A model generated the notes under the pieces. The model was not told where the DNA came from. It did not search any database and was given only the letters and a program-made list of their open reading frames with translations. Positions 1 through 8,191 of a stretch of DNA of 64,000 nt are shown one piece after another (position 1 is the stretch's first letter; the number at the start of each line of letters is the position of its first letter). The stretch is taken from contig NZ_JBEJGX010000003.1 of NCBI RefSeq assembly GCF_040253635.1, positions 558,001-622,000 on the forward strand, in the 5' to 3' direction. This DNA comes from Streptomyces sp. Edi2 (GTDB lineage: Bacteria > Actinomycetota > Actinomycetes > Streptomycetales > Streptomycetaceae). The translations under genes were made by a program, and so were the position numbers.

Positions 1-685
1 CTGCCTGGCCTTCGCACGCGAGGGCGCGGACGTCCTGTTCACCTATCTGCCGGAAGAAGGCACGGAAGCTCGTGAGACCTCCCGCCACGTCGAGGAGGCC
101 GGGCGTACCGCGGTGGCGGTGCCCTGCGACGTCCGCGAGGAACAGCAGTGCGAACGGTTGATCGAACGCGCGGTGACGGAGTTCGGCAGGATCGACATCC
201 TCGTCAACAACGCCGCTTACCAGATGTCGCAGCCCGACGGCATCAGCGCCATCACCACCGAACAGTTCGACCGCGTGGTCCGCACCAATCTCTACGGCAT
301 GTTCTGGCTTTCGAAGAAGGCCCTGCCGCACATTCCGCACGGCGGTTCGATCATCAACTCCGCCTCTGTGCAGGCCTACAAGCCCAGCCCGCACCTGCTC
401 GACTATGCGATGACCAAGGGCGCCATCGTCACCTTTACCCAGGGGCTCGCCCAGATGCTGGCCTCCGACGGTATCCGCGTCAACGCGGTCGCCCCCGGGC
501 CGGTGTGGACTCCTCTGATCCCGGCGACGCTCCCGGACACCACCACCTTCGGCAAGCAATCACCCCTGGGACGGCCGGCTCAGCCCGCGGAGATGGCTCC
601 GGCCTACGTCTTTCTCGCCTCACCGCAGGCGAGCTACATCACGGCGGAGATCCTCAATGCCACCGGCGGTACACCGCTTCCTTAG
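1..685 (+). CDS. SDR-family oxidoreductase, 5' end outside window
   Basis: Short-chain dehydrogenase/reductase, NAD(P)-dependent, cytoplasmic. The reading frame (codons from base 2) is open from the window edge, so the N-terminal nucleotide-binding glycine motif lies outside. Visible are the NNAA motif (about base 208), the catalytic serine region INSAS, and the YxxxK pair in LDYAMTKGA, followed by the N-A-V-A-P-G-P-V-W-T-P motif after the active site. The C-terminus ends in NATGGTPLP. The overall pattern resembles the glucose-1-dehydrogenase-like or general-stress SDRs (YhdF/YghA type) that act on sugars or aldehydes; the substrate cannot be read from sequence. It lies 154 bases before the acyl-CoA dehydrogenase-like gene on the same strand. 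Whether it belongs to that operon is uncertain, because the gap is large enough for a separate promoter. Confidence 0.9.
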   Translation, partial: CLAFAREGADVLFTYLPEEGTEARETSRHVEEAGRTAVAVPCDVREEQQCERLIERAVTEFGRIDILVNNAAYQMSQPDGISAITTEQFDRVVRTNLYGMFWLSKKALPHIPHGGSIINSASVQAYKPSPHLLDYAMTKGAIVTFTQGLAQMLASDGIRVNAVAPGPVWTPLIPATLPDTTTFGKQSPLGRPAQPAEMAPAYVFLASPQASYITAEILNATGGTPLP

Positions 686-839
686 GGAGCCGGTGCCCCG
701 GGCACGGCGAGCTCGCTGCCCTCGCCGTCTCCACCTGCCACAGCGGGCCGGCTTCGCGATCTCATGTCACAGTACGAAAGTCGGCCGCGCCTGAGCCGGC
801 CGCGGCTCGGGCTCTCCGTTGCAGCCAAGGAGTTCTCGT

Positions 840-1910
840 ATGAATGAGCTGACCACTCCGCCGGCCGCCGGTCTCGCCAGCCCCGCTGACCTGGACCTGG
901 ACCTGGACCTCGACCTGGACGAGGATTCAGGTCTCAGGCCCGGGCAGGCCCGGCGCGAAACCGCGCAACGGTTCGTGTCCACCGTCGCGGACATCGCCTC
1001 CGGGGCCCTGGAATTCCCGCTGCCCGGCTCCGGGCACACAGTGCAACGCCTCGCCGCCCTGCGGGCCGTCGCGCAGCGTGATCTCTGCCTGGCACGACTC
1101 GTCGAGGGGCATGTCGACGCCACCGCGATCCTCGCGGAACTACGCGGTCCCACTCCTGGGCCGGCGGAACGGTGGGGAGTATGGGCGGCGGAACCGCCCG
1201 GCGAAGGTGTCACCGCGACCCGCACCGAAGCGGGCTGGCGCCTGGCGGGCCTCAAGCGGTACTGCTCGGGCGCACACAGCTGCACCCATGCCTTGATCAC
1301 GGCCACCGCCGAAGACGGCCGCCGGCTGTTCGCCGTCCGCACCGGCGGCCCCGGCTGCCAACCCGTGCCGGGAACCTGGCAGGCCATCGGTATGGCCGGC
1401 AGCGACACCCCCGACGTGCGGATCACGGATCTGCCTGCCGTACCCGTGGGAGGCGTGGAGGACTACGTACGGCGCCCGGGCTTTCAGCACGGCGGTATAG
1501 GCGTGGCAGCCTGCTGGTACGGCGGAGCCCTCGCGGTCACCGAACCGCTGCGGAGCGCCGCGCACCGCAACCCGCATCCCCACACCGACGCTCACCTCGG
1601 CGCTGTCGATATGCACCTCCACGCCGCGGGCGCGCTCCTGGAACGGACGGCAGCCGAGATCGACCAGGATCCGCACGACAACAGCGGAGCGGCCAGGCTG
1701 CGCAGTCTCCGCGTGCGCGCCTTCGTCGAACAGGCGTGCAGCGCCACGCTGTCCCACGTGGGCCGGGCCACGGGCGCCGGGCCCCTGTGCCACGACCTGC
1801 GCCATGCGCGCAACGTCGCCGATCTGAGCGTCTATCTCCTCCAGCACCATGCCGAACGCGACCTCGCAGAGCTCGGTCGCCTGATCACCCGCCCGGAGGT
1901 CGGCCGATGA
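840..1910 (+). CDS. acyl-CoA dehydrogenase-like flavoprotein
   Basis: 356 residues. The fold pattern of the acyl-CoA dehydrogenase family is recognisable (R-A-V-A-Q-R-D-L-C-L-A-R-L-V-E-G-H helix, a middle segment around W-A-A-E-P-P with RLAGLKRYCSGA, and a C-terminal helical part), but it is short for the family, and I cannot place the usual catalytic glutamate. FAD-dependent oxidation of an acyl or related substrate is inferred. The ATG at 840 is chosen because AAGGAG at 827-832 sits 7 bases upstream; an in-frame TTG at 819 has no such site. Near the N-terminus a GACCTG-type hexamer repeat encodes alternating Asp-Leu residues. The stop overlaps the next start in ATGA (1907-1910), so this is the first gene of a translationally coupled operon with PIG-L, methyltransferase and glycosyltransferase genes. 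Confidence 0.8.
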   Translation: MNELTTPPAAGLASPADLDLDLDLDLDEDSGLRPGQARRETAQRFVSTVADIASGALEFPLPGSGHTVQRLAALRAVAQRDLCLARLVEGHVDATAILAELRGPTPGPAERWGVWAAEPPGEGVTATRTEAGWRLAGLKRYCSGAHSCTHALITATAEDGRRLFAVRTGGPGCQPVPGTWQAIGMAGSDTPDVRITDLPAVPVGGVEDYVRRPGFQHGGIGVAACWYGGALAVTEPLRSAAHRNPHPHTDAHLGAVDMHLHAAGALLERTAAEIDQDPHDNSGAARLRSLRVRAFVEQACSATLSHVGRATGAGPLCHDLRHARNVADLSVYLLQHHAERDLAELGRLITRPEVGR

Positions 1911-2674
1911 CGACACCGGGCCAGGAGGAGCCGGCCGCCGACCCGATCCAGGCCCGCGGAACCGATGAGAGCGAGTGGCGGAACTGGGCCGGGTGGGACG
2001 CGCTGCCGGAGTTCACGCTGCCGTCCACGGGCCGTGCCGTCGTGGTCGCTGCGCACCCGGATGACGAGGTGCTGGGGTTCGGCGGCTCCCTCAGCCTGCT
2101 GGCAGCCGCCGGGATGGACCTGACGGTCGTCAGCGTGACCGATGGAGAACGCTCTCACCCGCACAGCCGAGTGGAGACCCCTGAGTCCCTGGCGCGCATA
2201 CGTGCCAAGGAAGCCCGCGCCGCGCTGGCCGAGTTGGGCGCCGCCGATGCGGAGATCATCCGGCTGCACGTGCCGGACACCGGCGTCGCGGCCCATGAAG
2301 ACCGCCTCCGCACCAGGCTGGCCGAGGTGATGGCGGGGGCAGCTCTTTGCGCCGCGCCCTGGACGGGTGACATCCACGCCGACCACGAGGCCGCGGGCCG
2401 TGCGGCGCTCGCCGCCTCGGGCGCGGCCGGGGTGCCCTGCCTGCACTACCCCGTCTGGATGTGGCACTGGGCGCGGCCCGATGACCCCCGTGTGCCCTGG
2501 GAGACGGCCGCCCGCATCCTCCTCCCGCCCACCGTGCTGGCCCGCAAGACCTCGGCGATCAGTCGCTTCACCAGCCAGATCAGCCCGCTGGGGCCCGAGC
2601 CGGGCGATGCCGCGATCCTGCCACCGGAGGAGATCGCCCATCATCTGCGGGCTGCGGAGGTGGTCTTCCGGTGA
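1907..2674 (+). CDS. PIG-L family deacetylase
   Basis: 255 residues. Zinc-dependent de-N-acetylase of the PIG-L/LmbE/MshB family, which removes acetyl from N-acetylglucosaminyl compounds and related amides. The metal/catalytic motif A-H-P-D-D-E is at residues 49-54, and the second metal site H-x-x-H is at His157/His160 (DIHADHE). Start ATG at 1907 overlaps the upstream stop (ATGA), and the stop overlaps the GTG of the methyltransferase, so translation is coupled on both sides. In this context a sugar amide or an amino-sugar conjugate is the likely substrate, to be methylated or glycosylated by the neighbours. Family assignment is secure; the actual substrate is unknown. Confidence 0.92.
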   Translation: MTTPGQEEPAADPIQARGTDESEWRNWAGWDALPEFTLPSTGRAVVVAAHPDDEVLGFGGSLSLLAAAGMDLTVVSVTDGERSHPHSRVETPESLARIRAKEARAALAELGAADAEIIRLHVPDTGVAAHEDRLRTRLAEVMAGAALCAAPWTGDIHADHEAAGRAALAASGAAGVPCLHYPVWMWHWARPDDPRVPWETAARILLPPTVLARKTSAISRFTSQISPLGPEPGDAAILPPEEIAHHLRAAEVVFR

Positions 2675-3288
2675 GCACCCCCGCCTCGTATTTCGAGACG
2701 ATGTACCGGCACTCGCCCGACCCATGGCATCTGGCCGAGCGGTGGTACGAGCACCGCAAGTACGACCTCACCCTCGCTTCCCTCCCTCAGCCGCGCTACC
2801 GCCGCGCTTTCGAACCGGCCTGCTCCGTGGGGGAATTGACACTGCGGCTCGCCGAACGGTGTGATGCGCTGCTCGCGTGTGACCGCGTCGCCTCCGCCGC
2901 CGACACGGCGGCACGCCGGACCGCCGGCCACCCTCACGTAAGGATTGAACAGCGCACTCTTCCCGAGCAGTGGCCCGACGGGTCCTTCGACCTCATTGTC
3001 CTGTCCGAGCTGCTCTACTACTTCGACGCCGCGACGCTGGACGATCTGCTGCGTCGCGCGGTCACCGCCCTCGAACCCGGTGGCACCCTTCTCACCGTCC
3101 ACTGGAACCACCCGGCGGACGCACACCTGGCCACCGGAGCGGAGCTCGCTCCCGTCCTCGCAAGGGTTCCCGGTCTGGCCCTGACCGCCGACCACCGCGA
3201 GGACGACTTCGTTCTTCAGACCTTCGGCCGTATCGGCCCGGGCCGGAGCCGGCCCCTGTCGCCGGCGCGGAGAGAAGGGCTGACATGA
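2671..3288 (+). CDS. class I SAM-dependent methyltransferase (NodS-like)
   Basis: 205 residues. The N-terminal segment SYFETMYRHSPDPWHLAERW and the glycine-poor motif I (F-E-P-A-C-S-V-G-E-L-T, residues 47-57) are those of the NodS-type N-methyltransferase family, followed by an acidic residue binding the SAM ribose (L-L-A-C-D-R-V) and motif IV FDLIVLSELLYYF. NodS methylates the free amine of a chitooligosaccharide after N-deacetylation; here the gene directly follows a PIG-L deacetylase, which is the analogous order of reactions (inference). GTG start at 2671 overlaps the PIG-L stop (GTGA), and the stop overlaps the glycosyltransferase ATG. Cytoplasmic, single domain, normal length. Confidence 0.88.
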   Translation: MSTPASYFETMYRHSPDPWHLAERWYEHRKYDLTLASLPQPRYRRAFEPACSVGELTLRLAERCDALLACDRVASAADTAARRTAGHPHVRIEQRTLPEQWPDGSFDLIVLSELLYYFDAATLDDLLRRAVTALEPGGTLLTVHWNHPADAHLATGAELAPVLARVPGLALTADHREDDFVLQTFGRIGPGRSRPLSPARREGLT

Positions 3289-4007
3289 ACCCGGAGGCGA
3301 TAGCGGTAGTCATCCCCGCGCACAACGAGGAGTCTCTTCTGCCTCGCGCGCTCGCCGCGGTGAACGCTGCCGCACGCCACCCCGCGCTGGCCGGCCTGCA
3401 GGTGATGACCGTGGTGGCGGCCGATGCCTGCGGGGACGACACGGCGAAGGTGGCCGGCGCGGCGGGTGCCGGCGTGCTGTACCTGGGATCCCGCAATCCC
3501 GGCAAAGCCCGTGCCGCCGCCGCGCAGCACGCCCTTGCCGCGCTGGGAACCCCCGCTTCCGCCACATGGATTGCCTCCACCGACGCCGACAGTGCCGTGC
3601 CGCCCGACTGGCTCGCGTTCCAGCTCGACCAGGCACGCGCCGGATGGGACGCGGTGGTCGGTACGGTCACCGTGACCCAGTGGCCGCCGGTCCGCCGGCT
3701 CGCAGACCGTTACCACGAGGTGTACTACGCCTCTCGCCCCCCTCACGGTGCGCTCTGGCGCCACCCACACGTCCACGGTGCCAACCTCGGAGTGGCCGCC
3801 GAGGCCTATCAGGAGGCCGGAGGGTTCCCCGCCCTCCCCGTGGGCGAGGATCACGCCCTCGTCCGCACACTCGAACGCAACGGACATCGCGTGCTGCGCA
3901 CCCCGGACTGTCCGGTGGAGACCTCGAGCCGATTGCGCCCCCGGGCTGCGGGAGGCTTCGGTGACCGCCTGGCCCAATTGGCAGCGGAAGAAGGAGCGCT
4001 GCACTGA
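3285..4007 (+). CDS. glycosyltransferase family 2
   Basis: 240 residues. GT-A fold transferase that uses an activated sugar. The N-terminus VVIPAHNEESLLPRAL is the classical GT2 opening, the metal-binding DxD is Asp100-Ala-Asp102 in STDADS, and the later G-E-D-H-A-L-V motif supplies the acceptor-side acidic residues. No transmembrane segments, so cytosolic or peripheral. It is the last gene of the four-gene overlapping operon (ATGA at 3285-3288), and a strong inverted repeat follows. The set of acyl-CoA dehydrogenase, PIG-L, NodS-like methyltransferase and GT2 recurs, as far as I recall, in other actinobacteria and in proteobacteria, but I know of no established product. Confidence 0.9.
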   Translation: MNPEAIAVVIPAHNEESLLPRALAAVNAAARHPALAGLQVMTVVAADACGDDTAKVAGAAGAGVLYLGSRNPGKARAAAAQHALAALGTPASATWIASTDADSAVPPDWLAFQLDQARAGWDAVVGTVTVTQWPPVRRLADRYHEVYYASRPPHGALWRHPHVHGANLGVAAEAYQEAGGFPALPVGEDHALVRTLERNGHRVLRTPDCPVETSSRLRPRAAGGFGDRLAQLAAEEGALH

Positions 4008-4036
4008 CCGCAAAGGTGCTGCATTGGCAGGGTTCC

Positions 4037-4092
4037 GCTGCCGGGCGCAGCCCGCTGCTCCCATCGGGGCGCACATGGCTGCGCCGGGCAGC
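4037..4092. terminator. bidirectional hairpin between convergent genes
   Basis: Two 16-base arms (4037-4052 and 4077-4092) match as inverted repeats at 15 of 16 positions with a 24-base loop. The hairpin lies between the end of the GT2 operon (+) and the end of the small basic gene (-), so it could serve both. There is no T-run, as is common in Streptomyces. Confidence 0.6.
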
Positions 4093-4144
4093 ACTCTCCG
4101 CAGGCCGGGCAGTTGTCTCCGCAAGACCGGGCTGCTGTCAGGCG

Positions 4145-4471
4145 TCAGCGGCCGACGGCCCGGCGCAGTTGGTCCTTGTTCATGGTGGAGCGGCCCTCGA
4201 CGTTCTTCTTCTTGGCCTCTTCGTAGAGCTGGTCCTTGGTCGGGCCGCCGGGCCCGCGGTGGGAGCGTTCCCCGCCGCGTTGCGGAGCGGATTTCGGGTC
4301 GCGGAGGGAGGCCTTGGAGGCGGTCCTGGCTTCGCCGGAGCGGGCGCGTTCCTTGTTCACCGTGCGGGCGGCGATCTCCTTGGCCCGCTTCTGCGAGGTG
4401 CCACGCTCCTCGGCCTGTTCCTTGATGTGCTCGTACTGCCGTTCACGCTTCTTGCTTGATCCTGCAGGCAC
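4145..4471 (-). CDS. small basic 'plasmid stabilization'-type protein
   Basis: 108 residues, highly charged (Lys/Arg/Glu rich), with no membrane segment or signal peptide. It has the pattern of a Streptomyces family usually annotated as plasmid stabilization protein: an N-terminal SKKRERQYEHIKEQAEERG, a central basic stretch, and a C-terminal GPTKDQLYEEAKKKNVEGRS followed by a Rho-N-like helix (MNKDQLRRAVGR). That end resembles short nucleic-acid-binding SAP/Rho-N motifs. The GTG start at 4471 is the only good start. Function is not established; a chromatin- or stress-related nucleic-acid-binding role is an inference from charge and motif. Confidence 0.75.
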   Translation of the reverse strand: MPAGSSKKRERQYEHIKEQAEERGTSQKRAKEIAARTVNKERARSGEARTASKASLRDPKSAPQRGGERSHRGPGGPTKDQLYEEAKKKNVEGRSTMNKDQLRRAVGR

Positions 4472-4621
4472 GACTGCTCATCCTTTCCTCGGTTCGCCTT
4501 CCCGGCGGCTCTGCCGTGGGCAATACCAGTCCACGTCCGGTGGGCACGCACCGCCACCCGGGCGGCGCCGGCCGTCGTGGAAAAATTTCGTCGGCGCTGT
4601 CGTGGACCCTGATGCACGCCC

Positions 4622-4843
4622 TCACGAGCGGCTGGGGGCAGGCGGCGGGGACTGCGCCAGAATGCGGTCGGCGGCGGCGAGGGCGTCGTTGATCCGTGTG
4701 GTCGCTGTGGCCACGCACAGGGTGTACGACACATCGTCCAGCCGGGTGGCGGACTTGAGGGTCGACCTCTCCTCGTGAGCCAACCGCGCATCGGCATACC
4801 GGCTCAGCAGGGTCCGCACGTCCTTGGGGTCGGGCATCAGCAT
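4622..4843 (-). CDS. DUF5133 domain protein
   Basis: 73 residues. The N-terminal MLMPDP, the helix V-R-T-L-L-S-R-Y and the signature RLDDVSYTLCVATATTRI-x-D-A-L-A-A-A match the small Streptomyces DUF5133 family. Function unknown. Start ATG at 4843; AAGGAG on the minus strand lies about 8 bases upstream. A perfect-looking 16-bp direct repeat sits just upstream (4858-4889), probably in the promoter region. In Streptomyces these genes often neighbour stress genes, which fits the SRPBCC and DNA-glycosylase genes nearby. Confidence 0.85.
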   Translation of the reverse strand: MLMPDPKDVRTLLSRYADARLAHEERSTLKSATRLDDVSYTLCVATATTRINDALAAADRILAQSPPPAPSRS

Positions 4844-5157
4844 GCTCCGGGCTCCTTATCAAGTCCTCTCAGGATCAAGTCTTCTCAGGGTGTTTCCTCG
4901 AAGGCGGCAGACATGCCTCCGGCGGACGTTCCACGACGGGCGGACCGGTCCGATCCCTCTGGTGGCCGGTGACCCCCACGGCTCCCGTCGCCACCGCGCC
5001 GTCGCCACAGCCCCATAACCACGGCCCCCGTCGCCACGGCCTACGACGCCCATGCTCCGACGCCCCTGCTCCGACGCCCGTCAAGAGGCCCACCGGCCGG
5101 TACCGCTCTAGGCTTGTCACTCGGCGGCTATGTCTCGTCGGCACCCAGGAGGCTCGT
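4844..5157. other. divergent intergenic region with a 16-bp direct repeat
   Basis: 314 bases between the divergently transcribed DUF5133 and SRPBCC genes. It contains two adjacent 16-bp direct repeats (4858-4873 and 4874-4889, one mismatch, beginning ATCAAGTC), 15 bases upstream of the DUF5133 start, so they could be a regulator site. The rest is GC-rich with loosely repeated GTCGCCAC and CGACGCCC words. No credible gene is seen. Confidence 0.5.
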
Positions 5158-5613
5158 ATGGCCGTGCGGCACCGGCTGATCAGGAAGCCCCCCGAGGACG
5201 TGTGGGCGGTCCTGTCCGACGCGTCGCTCTTCAGCGACTGGGTGGTGGGCCCGTCGGCAACGACCGAGAAGTCCGGTGACTGGCCGCAGTGCGGCTCCAC
5301 GCTGGAATACACCCTGCGAGTGGGGCCGTGGTCGGTCTCCGGCGAGACCATCGTGCGTCGTCACGAACCACCACGGCAGCTCGAGCTGGAGGTCGACAGT
5401 GGGTGGCTGGGCACAGCAAGGATCGCCATCGAGATCCGCGCCTGGGGAGAGAACACTCTGGTGATCTTCGATGAGCACCCGCTGCGTGGCCCCGGCGGGC
5501 TGCTGCACAACAGCGCGCTCGACGCCGTCCTGCAGCTGCGCAACCGCAGCATGCTCGATCGCCTCGCCAAGACCGCCGCGGCCCCGGAGCGAGTCGCCAG
5601 GAAACGTACCTGA
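5158..5613 (+). CDS. SRPBCC family (polyketide cyclase/START-like) protein
   Basis: 151 residues forming one START/Bet v1-like helix-grip domain: the N-terminal strand and helix R-H-R-L-I-R-K-P-P-E-D-V-W-A-V-L-S-D, the DWVVG segment, and a C-terminal amphipathic helix LDAVLQLRNRSMLDRLAKTA. Such proteins bind hydrophobic ligands; no ligand can be inferred. ATG at 5158 is preceded by AGGAGG at 5147-5152. A decayed FAD oxidoreductase gene follows. In Streptomyces this SRPBCC type is commonly paired with such an oxidoreductase, so it may have lost its partner. Confidence 0.88.
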   Translation: MAVRHRLIRKPPEDVWAVLSDASLFSDWVVGPSATTEKSGDWPQCGSTLEYTLRVGPWSVSGETIVRRHEPPRQLELEVDSGWLGTARIAIEIRAWGENTLVIFDEHPLRGPGGLLHNSALDAVLQLRNRSMLDRLAKTAAAPERVARKRT

Positions 5614-5675
5614 GGCCGGCGAGCCGAACGTCCGGCTGACGTTCCTGGGCGAAGTGAAGGGAAAGCGAAGGGAAG

Positions 5676-5895
5676 ATGCCGGACGCAGTGGTCATCGGCG
5701 CGGGGCCCATCGGACTCGTCGCGGCAAATCTTCTCGCCTACGCCGACTGGTCGCCTGTACCTGGCCTCCGCCGGCGCCCACCCCGGAGGAGGGGTCCACG
5801 GGGTGCCCGGCGCACGCGCCGCCTCGGGTCGCGCGGACGGGGGCCGCGTCGTAGACAGGAGGCATGAACGACAACGAGACCTTCCACCCGGGTGA
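5676..5895 (+). pseudogene. remnant of phytoene-desaturase-like FAD oxidoreductase (internal deletion)
   Basis: The first 26 codons from ATG 5676 read MPDAVVIGAGPIGLVAANLL, an intact FAD/NAD Rossmann motif (GxGxxG) at a normal start with a purine-rich site upstream. The sequence then jumps: from base 5752, in another frame, it reads RLYLASAGAHPGGGVHGVPG, which is the extreme C-terminal motif of the phytoene desaturase-like NAD(P)/FAD oxidoreductases. The roughly 450 residues normally between them are missing, and the two ends are out of frame. The C-terminal frame runs to a TGA at 5893. Clearly non-functional; the deletion junction is about 5745-5752. Confidence 0.8.
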
Positions 5896-6046
5896 GATCG
5901 TGCCCGCCAGCGGCATCTACGAATGCAACTGCGGCCAGGGCCACCATTGGAGCACCGACGTGAAAGGTCACCGTTTCCCGCCCACGCCCGAGGGGTGCTC
6001 CGGCAGCGCCTGGACGCTCAAGGACCCGGCACACCCGGCCACCTGA
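5864..6046 (+). CDS. small Cys/His-containing hypothetical protein
   Basis: 60 residues. The opening TFHPGEIVPASGIYEC resembles small YjzC-like proteins, followed by C-N-C-G-Q-G-H-H-W and KGHRFPPTPEGCSG. The spaced cysteines and histidines could bind a metal such as zinc, but the ligand set is not a standard finger. AGGAGG ends only one base before the ATG, an unusually tight spacing. The start overlaps the tail of the preceding decayed oxidoreductase frame. Function unknown. Confidence 0.65.
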   Translation: MNDNETFHPGEIVPASGIYECNCGQGHHWSTDVKGHRFPPTPEGCSGSAWTLKDPAHPAT

Positions 6047-6147
6047 CGCCCGCCGATGCCTTCCCGCGTCGCCCGACGTCGACCGGCGTCGTCCCGCGTC
6101 GCCCGGCGTCGTCCGAAGGCTTCCGCGCACGACCGAAGGAGGGCCGG

Positions 6148-6939
6148 ATGCCTGAGCTGCCCGATGTGGAGGCCTTCCGCAAGATTCTCGACTCCTGTGC
6201 GCGGGGTGCCTGCCTGCGGCGGATCGATGTGTACGACGCGGGTGTACTGCACGGCGTGAGCGCCCGGCGGCTGCGGCGCTCATTGGAGGGGCGGCGCATC
6301 ACCGAGCCCGAGCGGCAGGGAAAATGGCTCTTGGCCCCCACCGAGGGAGGCCCGACCCTGATGCTGCACTTCGGCATGACCGGGCAGCTCGTCTGCTGTC
6401 AGCCGGCCGAGCCGCTGCATCCGCACGACCGTGTCACTTTCACCCTCGCCGACGACCGGCAGCTGCGCTACCGCGATCAGCGCAAACTCAAGGGTCTGTG
6501 GCTGGCCGACGCCGCCCCCGCCGTGGCGCGCATGATGAAGGATCAGGGCCCCGATGCGCTGACGGTCGACCGCCCCGGGTTCGGCGAGGCCCTGTCCGGT
6601 CGGCGTGGCGGTATCAAGTCGGCGCTCCTCAACCAGTCGGTGCTGGCCGGCCTCGGCAATTTGCTGGCGGACGAGATCCTGTGGCGTGCGAAGCTGCACC
6701 CCGCCAGGGTCGTCGGCTCGCTGACCACCCAGGAGCTGGACCGGATGTACACGACCTTGCGACGGACACTGCGCTCGGCGGTGGCGGCCGGCCGGGTGCC
6801 ACCACGCAGGACGTGGCTCACCGGCCACCGTGACGATGCCGATCCCGTCTGCCCCCGCTGCCGCGAACGGCTCTGCAGCGGACGCTGGGCCGGCCGGCAC
6901 ACAGTGTGGTGCCCTCGGTGTCAGCAGGCACCGGTCTGA
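6148..6939 (+). CDS. Fpg/Nei family DNA glycosylase
   Basis: 263 residues. Base-excision repair enzyme that removes oxidised bases and cleaves the abasic site. The N-terminus is MPELPDVE, giving the catalytic Pro2 and Glu3; the conserved lysine is in ERQGKWLL; the helix-two-turn-helix region contains LLNQSVLAGLGNLLADEIL. The C-terminal zinc finger is complete (CPRC ... CPRC). Length is normal. ATG at 6148 has GGAGGG upstream. Sequence details (a second-strand segment with RMMKDQGPDAL) suggest the actinobacterial Fpg/Nei paralogue group rather than the primary MutM, so I give no symbol. The upstream 60 bases are made of degenerate CGTCGCCCGGCGTCG-type repeats. Confidence 0.93.
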   Translation: MPELPDVEAFRKILDSCARGACLRRIDVYDAGVLHGVSARRLRRSLEGRRITEPERQGKWLLAPTEGGPTLMLHFGMTGQLVCCQPAEPLHPHDRVTFTLADDRQLRYRDQRKLKGLWLADAAPAVARMMKDQGPDALTVDRPGFGEALSGRRGGIKSALLNQSVLAGLGNLLADEILWRAKLHPARVVGSLTTQELDRMYTTLRRTLRSAVAAGRVPPRRTWLTGHRDDADPVCPRCRERLCSGRWAGRHTVWCPRCQQAPV

Positions 6940-7068
6940 GCAGCAAGACACCGGCCCGGTCGGCCGTCATCGGTGTGATGAGCGGGCTGTCGGCCGCCGC
7001 GCCGGCCGCGCATCCGGATCGGGTCATGTTCACGTCGGTGAGCTGTCGGTCGGACTATGGTCGGACAC

Positions 7069-7494
7069 ATGGCACTGTCGTTGCGAGAACGAGAGCAGTT
7101 TCTGGCGGAACCTCACATCGGTGCGTTGTCGGTGGTCGAGCGGCCGGACCGCGCACCGCTGACGGTACCCATCTGGTACCACTACACGCCGGGCGGCGAA
7201 CTGTGGGTGCGTACCGGGCCCGATTCCCGGAAAGCGCGGGCAATCCGGTCCGCAGGGCGCTTCAGTCTGATGGTGCAGCGGACCGAACCGACCGTGCGCT
7301 ACGTGTCGGTGGAGGGACCGGTCACCAGGACGGAATCAGACAGCCGCGAGCGATCCTGGGAGATGGCCGCGCGGTACCTCCCACAGGACAAGGTCGCCGA
7401 CTTCGTGGAGTACGACCGCACCGAGCTCGGTGAGCACGTCGTCATCTGCATGCAGCCGGAGCACTGGGTGTCGGCCGACATGGGATCCGTCTGA
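7069..7494 (+). CDS. pyridoxamine 5'-phosphate oxidase-like FMN-binding protein
   Basis: 141 residues from ATG 7069 (GTG 7057 is an alternative four codons earlier). Split-barrel flavin or F420-binding domain: HIGALSVVERPDRAPLTVPI, the aromatic W-Y-H-Y-T-P-G-G-E-L-W-V-R-T strand and the K-A-R-A-I-R-S-A-G-R-F helix are typical of the PNPOx-like family. These proteins reduce or bind small cofactors or quinones; it is too short and divergent to be a true PdxH. Single gene with a GNAT remnant downstream. Confidence 0.85.
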   Translation: MALSLREREQFLAEPHIGALSVVERPDRAPLTVPIWYHYTPGGELWVRTGPDSRKARAIRSAGRFSLMVQRTEPTVRYVSVEGPVTRTESDSRERSWEMAARYLPQDKVADFVEYDRTELGEHVVICMQPEHWVSADMGSV

Positions 7495-7541
7495 TCACCA
7501 TCGGCTCCCCACCTGGCCCGGCCCGGCCCCATCGACGCTGA

Positions 7542-8055
7542 AGCACGCCGCGTTGTGTGAGGGTCTGGCTGCAGACCTGTCCCCACGAGGAGTCGGGGAT
7601 CGATGCGGCCTGGATCCATGAGCAGCGCGGCTCCTCCGCCACTGCGGAAGGCGCCCTCCGGTGGCGGGAGTTCATCGAAGCCGCGAGTCAACGGCCGGAC
7701 CTGCTGTTCTGCCGTATCGGCCCGCTCCGGGACGGGGATCGTCGGCTTTCTCTGCGGCCGACGGGACGAGGTGAGCACCCTCGGGCCGATGTATCTGCTC
7801 GACGAAGTCCAGGGGCAAGGTGTCGGAAGCCGAATGATGACCGCGTTCCTCGCCTGGGCGGGAGGTGCACCCATGCGTCTGTGGGTCACCGAATACAATG
7901 AGCGAGCGGTCCGCTTCTACGAGCGCTACGGATTCCGGACCACAGGCGAGCGAGAGCTCTGGCGAGGAAAACTGCCGAATGTGCGCATGACTCGCGCCGC
8001 CGAGTCGAAGTCCAGCGACCGGCTCAGCGGCATCACACGGGACCAGCTCACCTGA
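7542..8055 (+). pseudogene. frameshifted GNAT acetyltransferase
   Basis: The C-terminal half (frame ending at the TGA at 8053-8055) is a convincing GNAT fold: GIVGFLCGRRDEVSTLGPMY, the acetyl-CoA loop Q-G-Q-G-V-G-S-R-M-M, and NERAVRFYERYGFRTTGERE. The N-terminal half (AAWIHEQRGSSATAEGALRW and WREFIEAASQRPDLLFCR) reads sensibly only in a different frame from about 7557. The switch must lie near 7718-7737. No start codon joins the two parts, and a stop at 7539 closes the first frame upstream, so the gene appears broken. A sequencing error would give the same picture. Confidence 0.65.
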
Positions 8056-8191
8056 TGAGTGCTTGAGCCCACCCTCCTGCGCATCGATCGAACCTTCCGG
8101 CGCACCTCTCCCTCACGCCCTGCAACCAGAGACGTTCAGGAGGACTGGACTGTCCGGCCGCTGTCGGCCGGACAGCGGGGAGGGAAGTGCT

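Noticed and set aside
2970..3284. Long N-terminal extension of the GT2 frame
   Set aside because: Overlaps the methyltransferase gene; the ATGA start at 3285 begins the GT2 motif directly.
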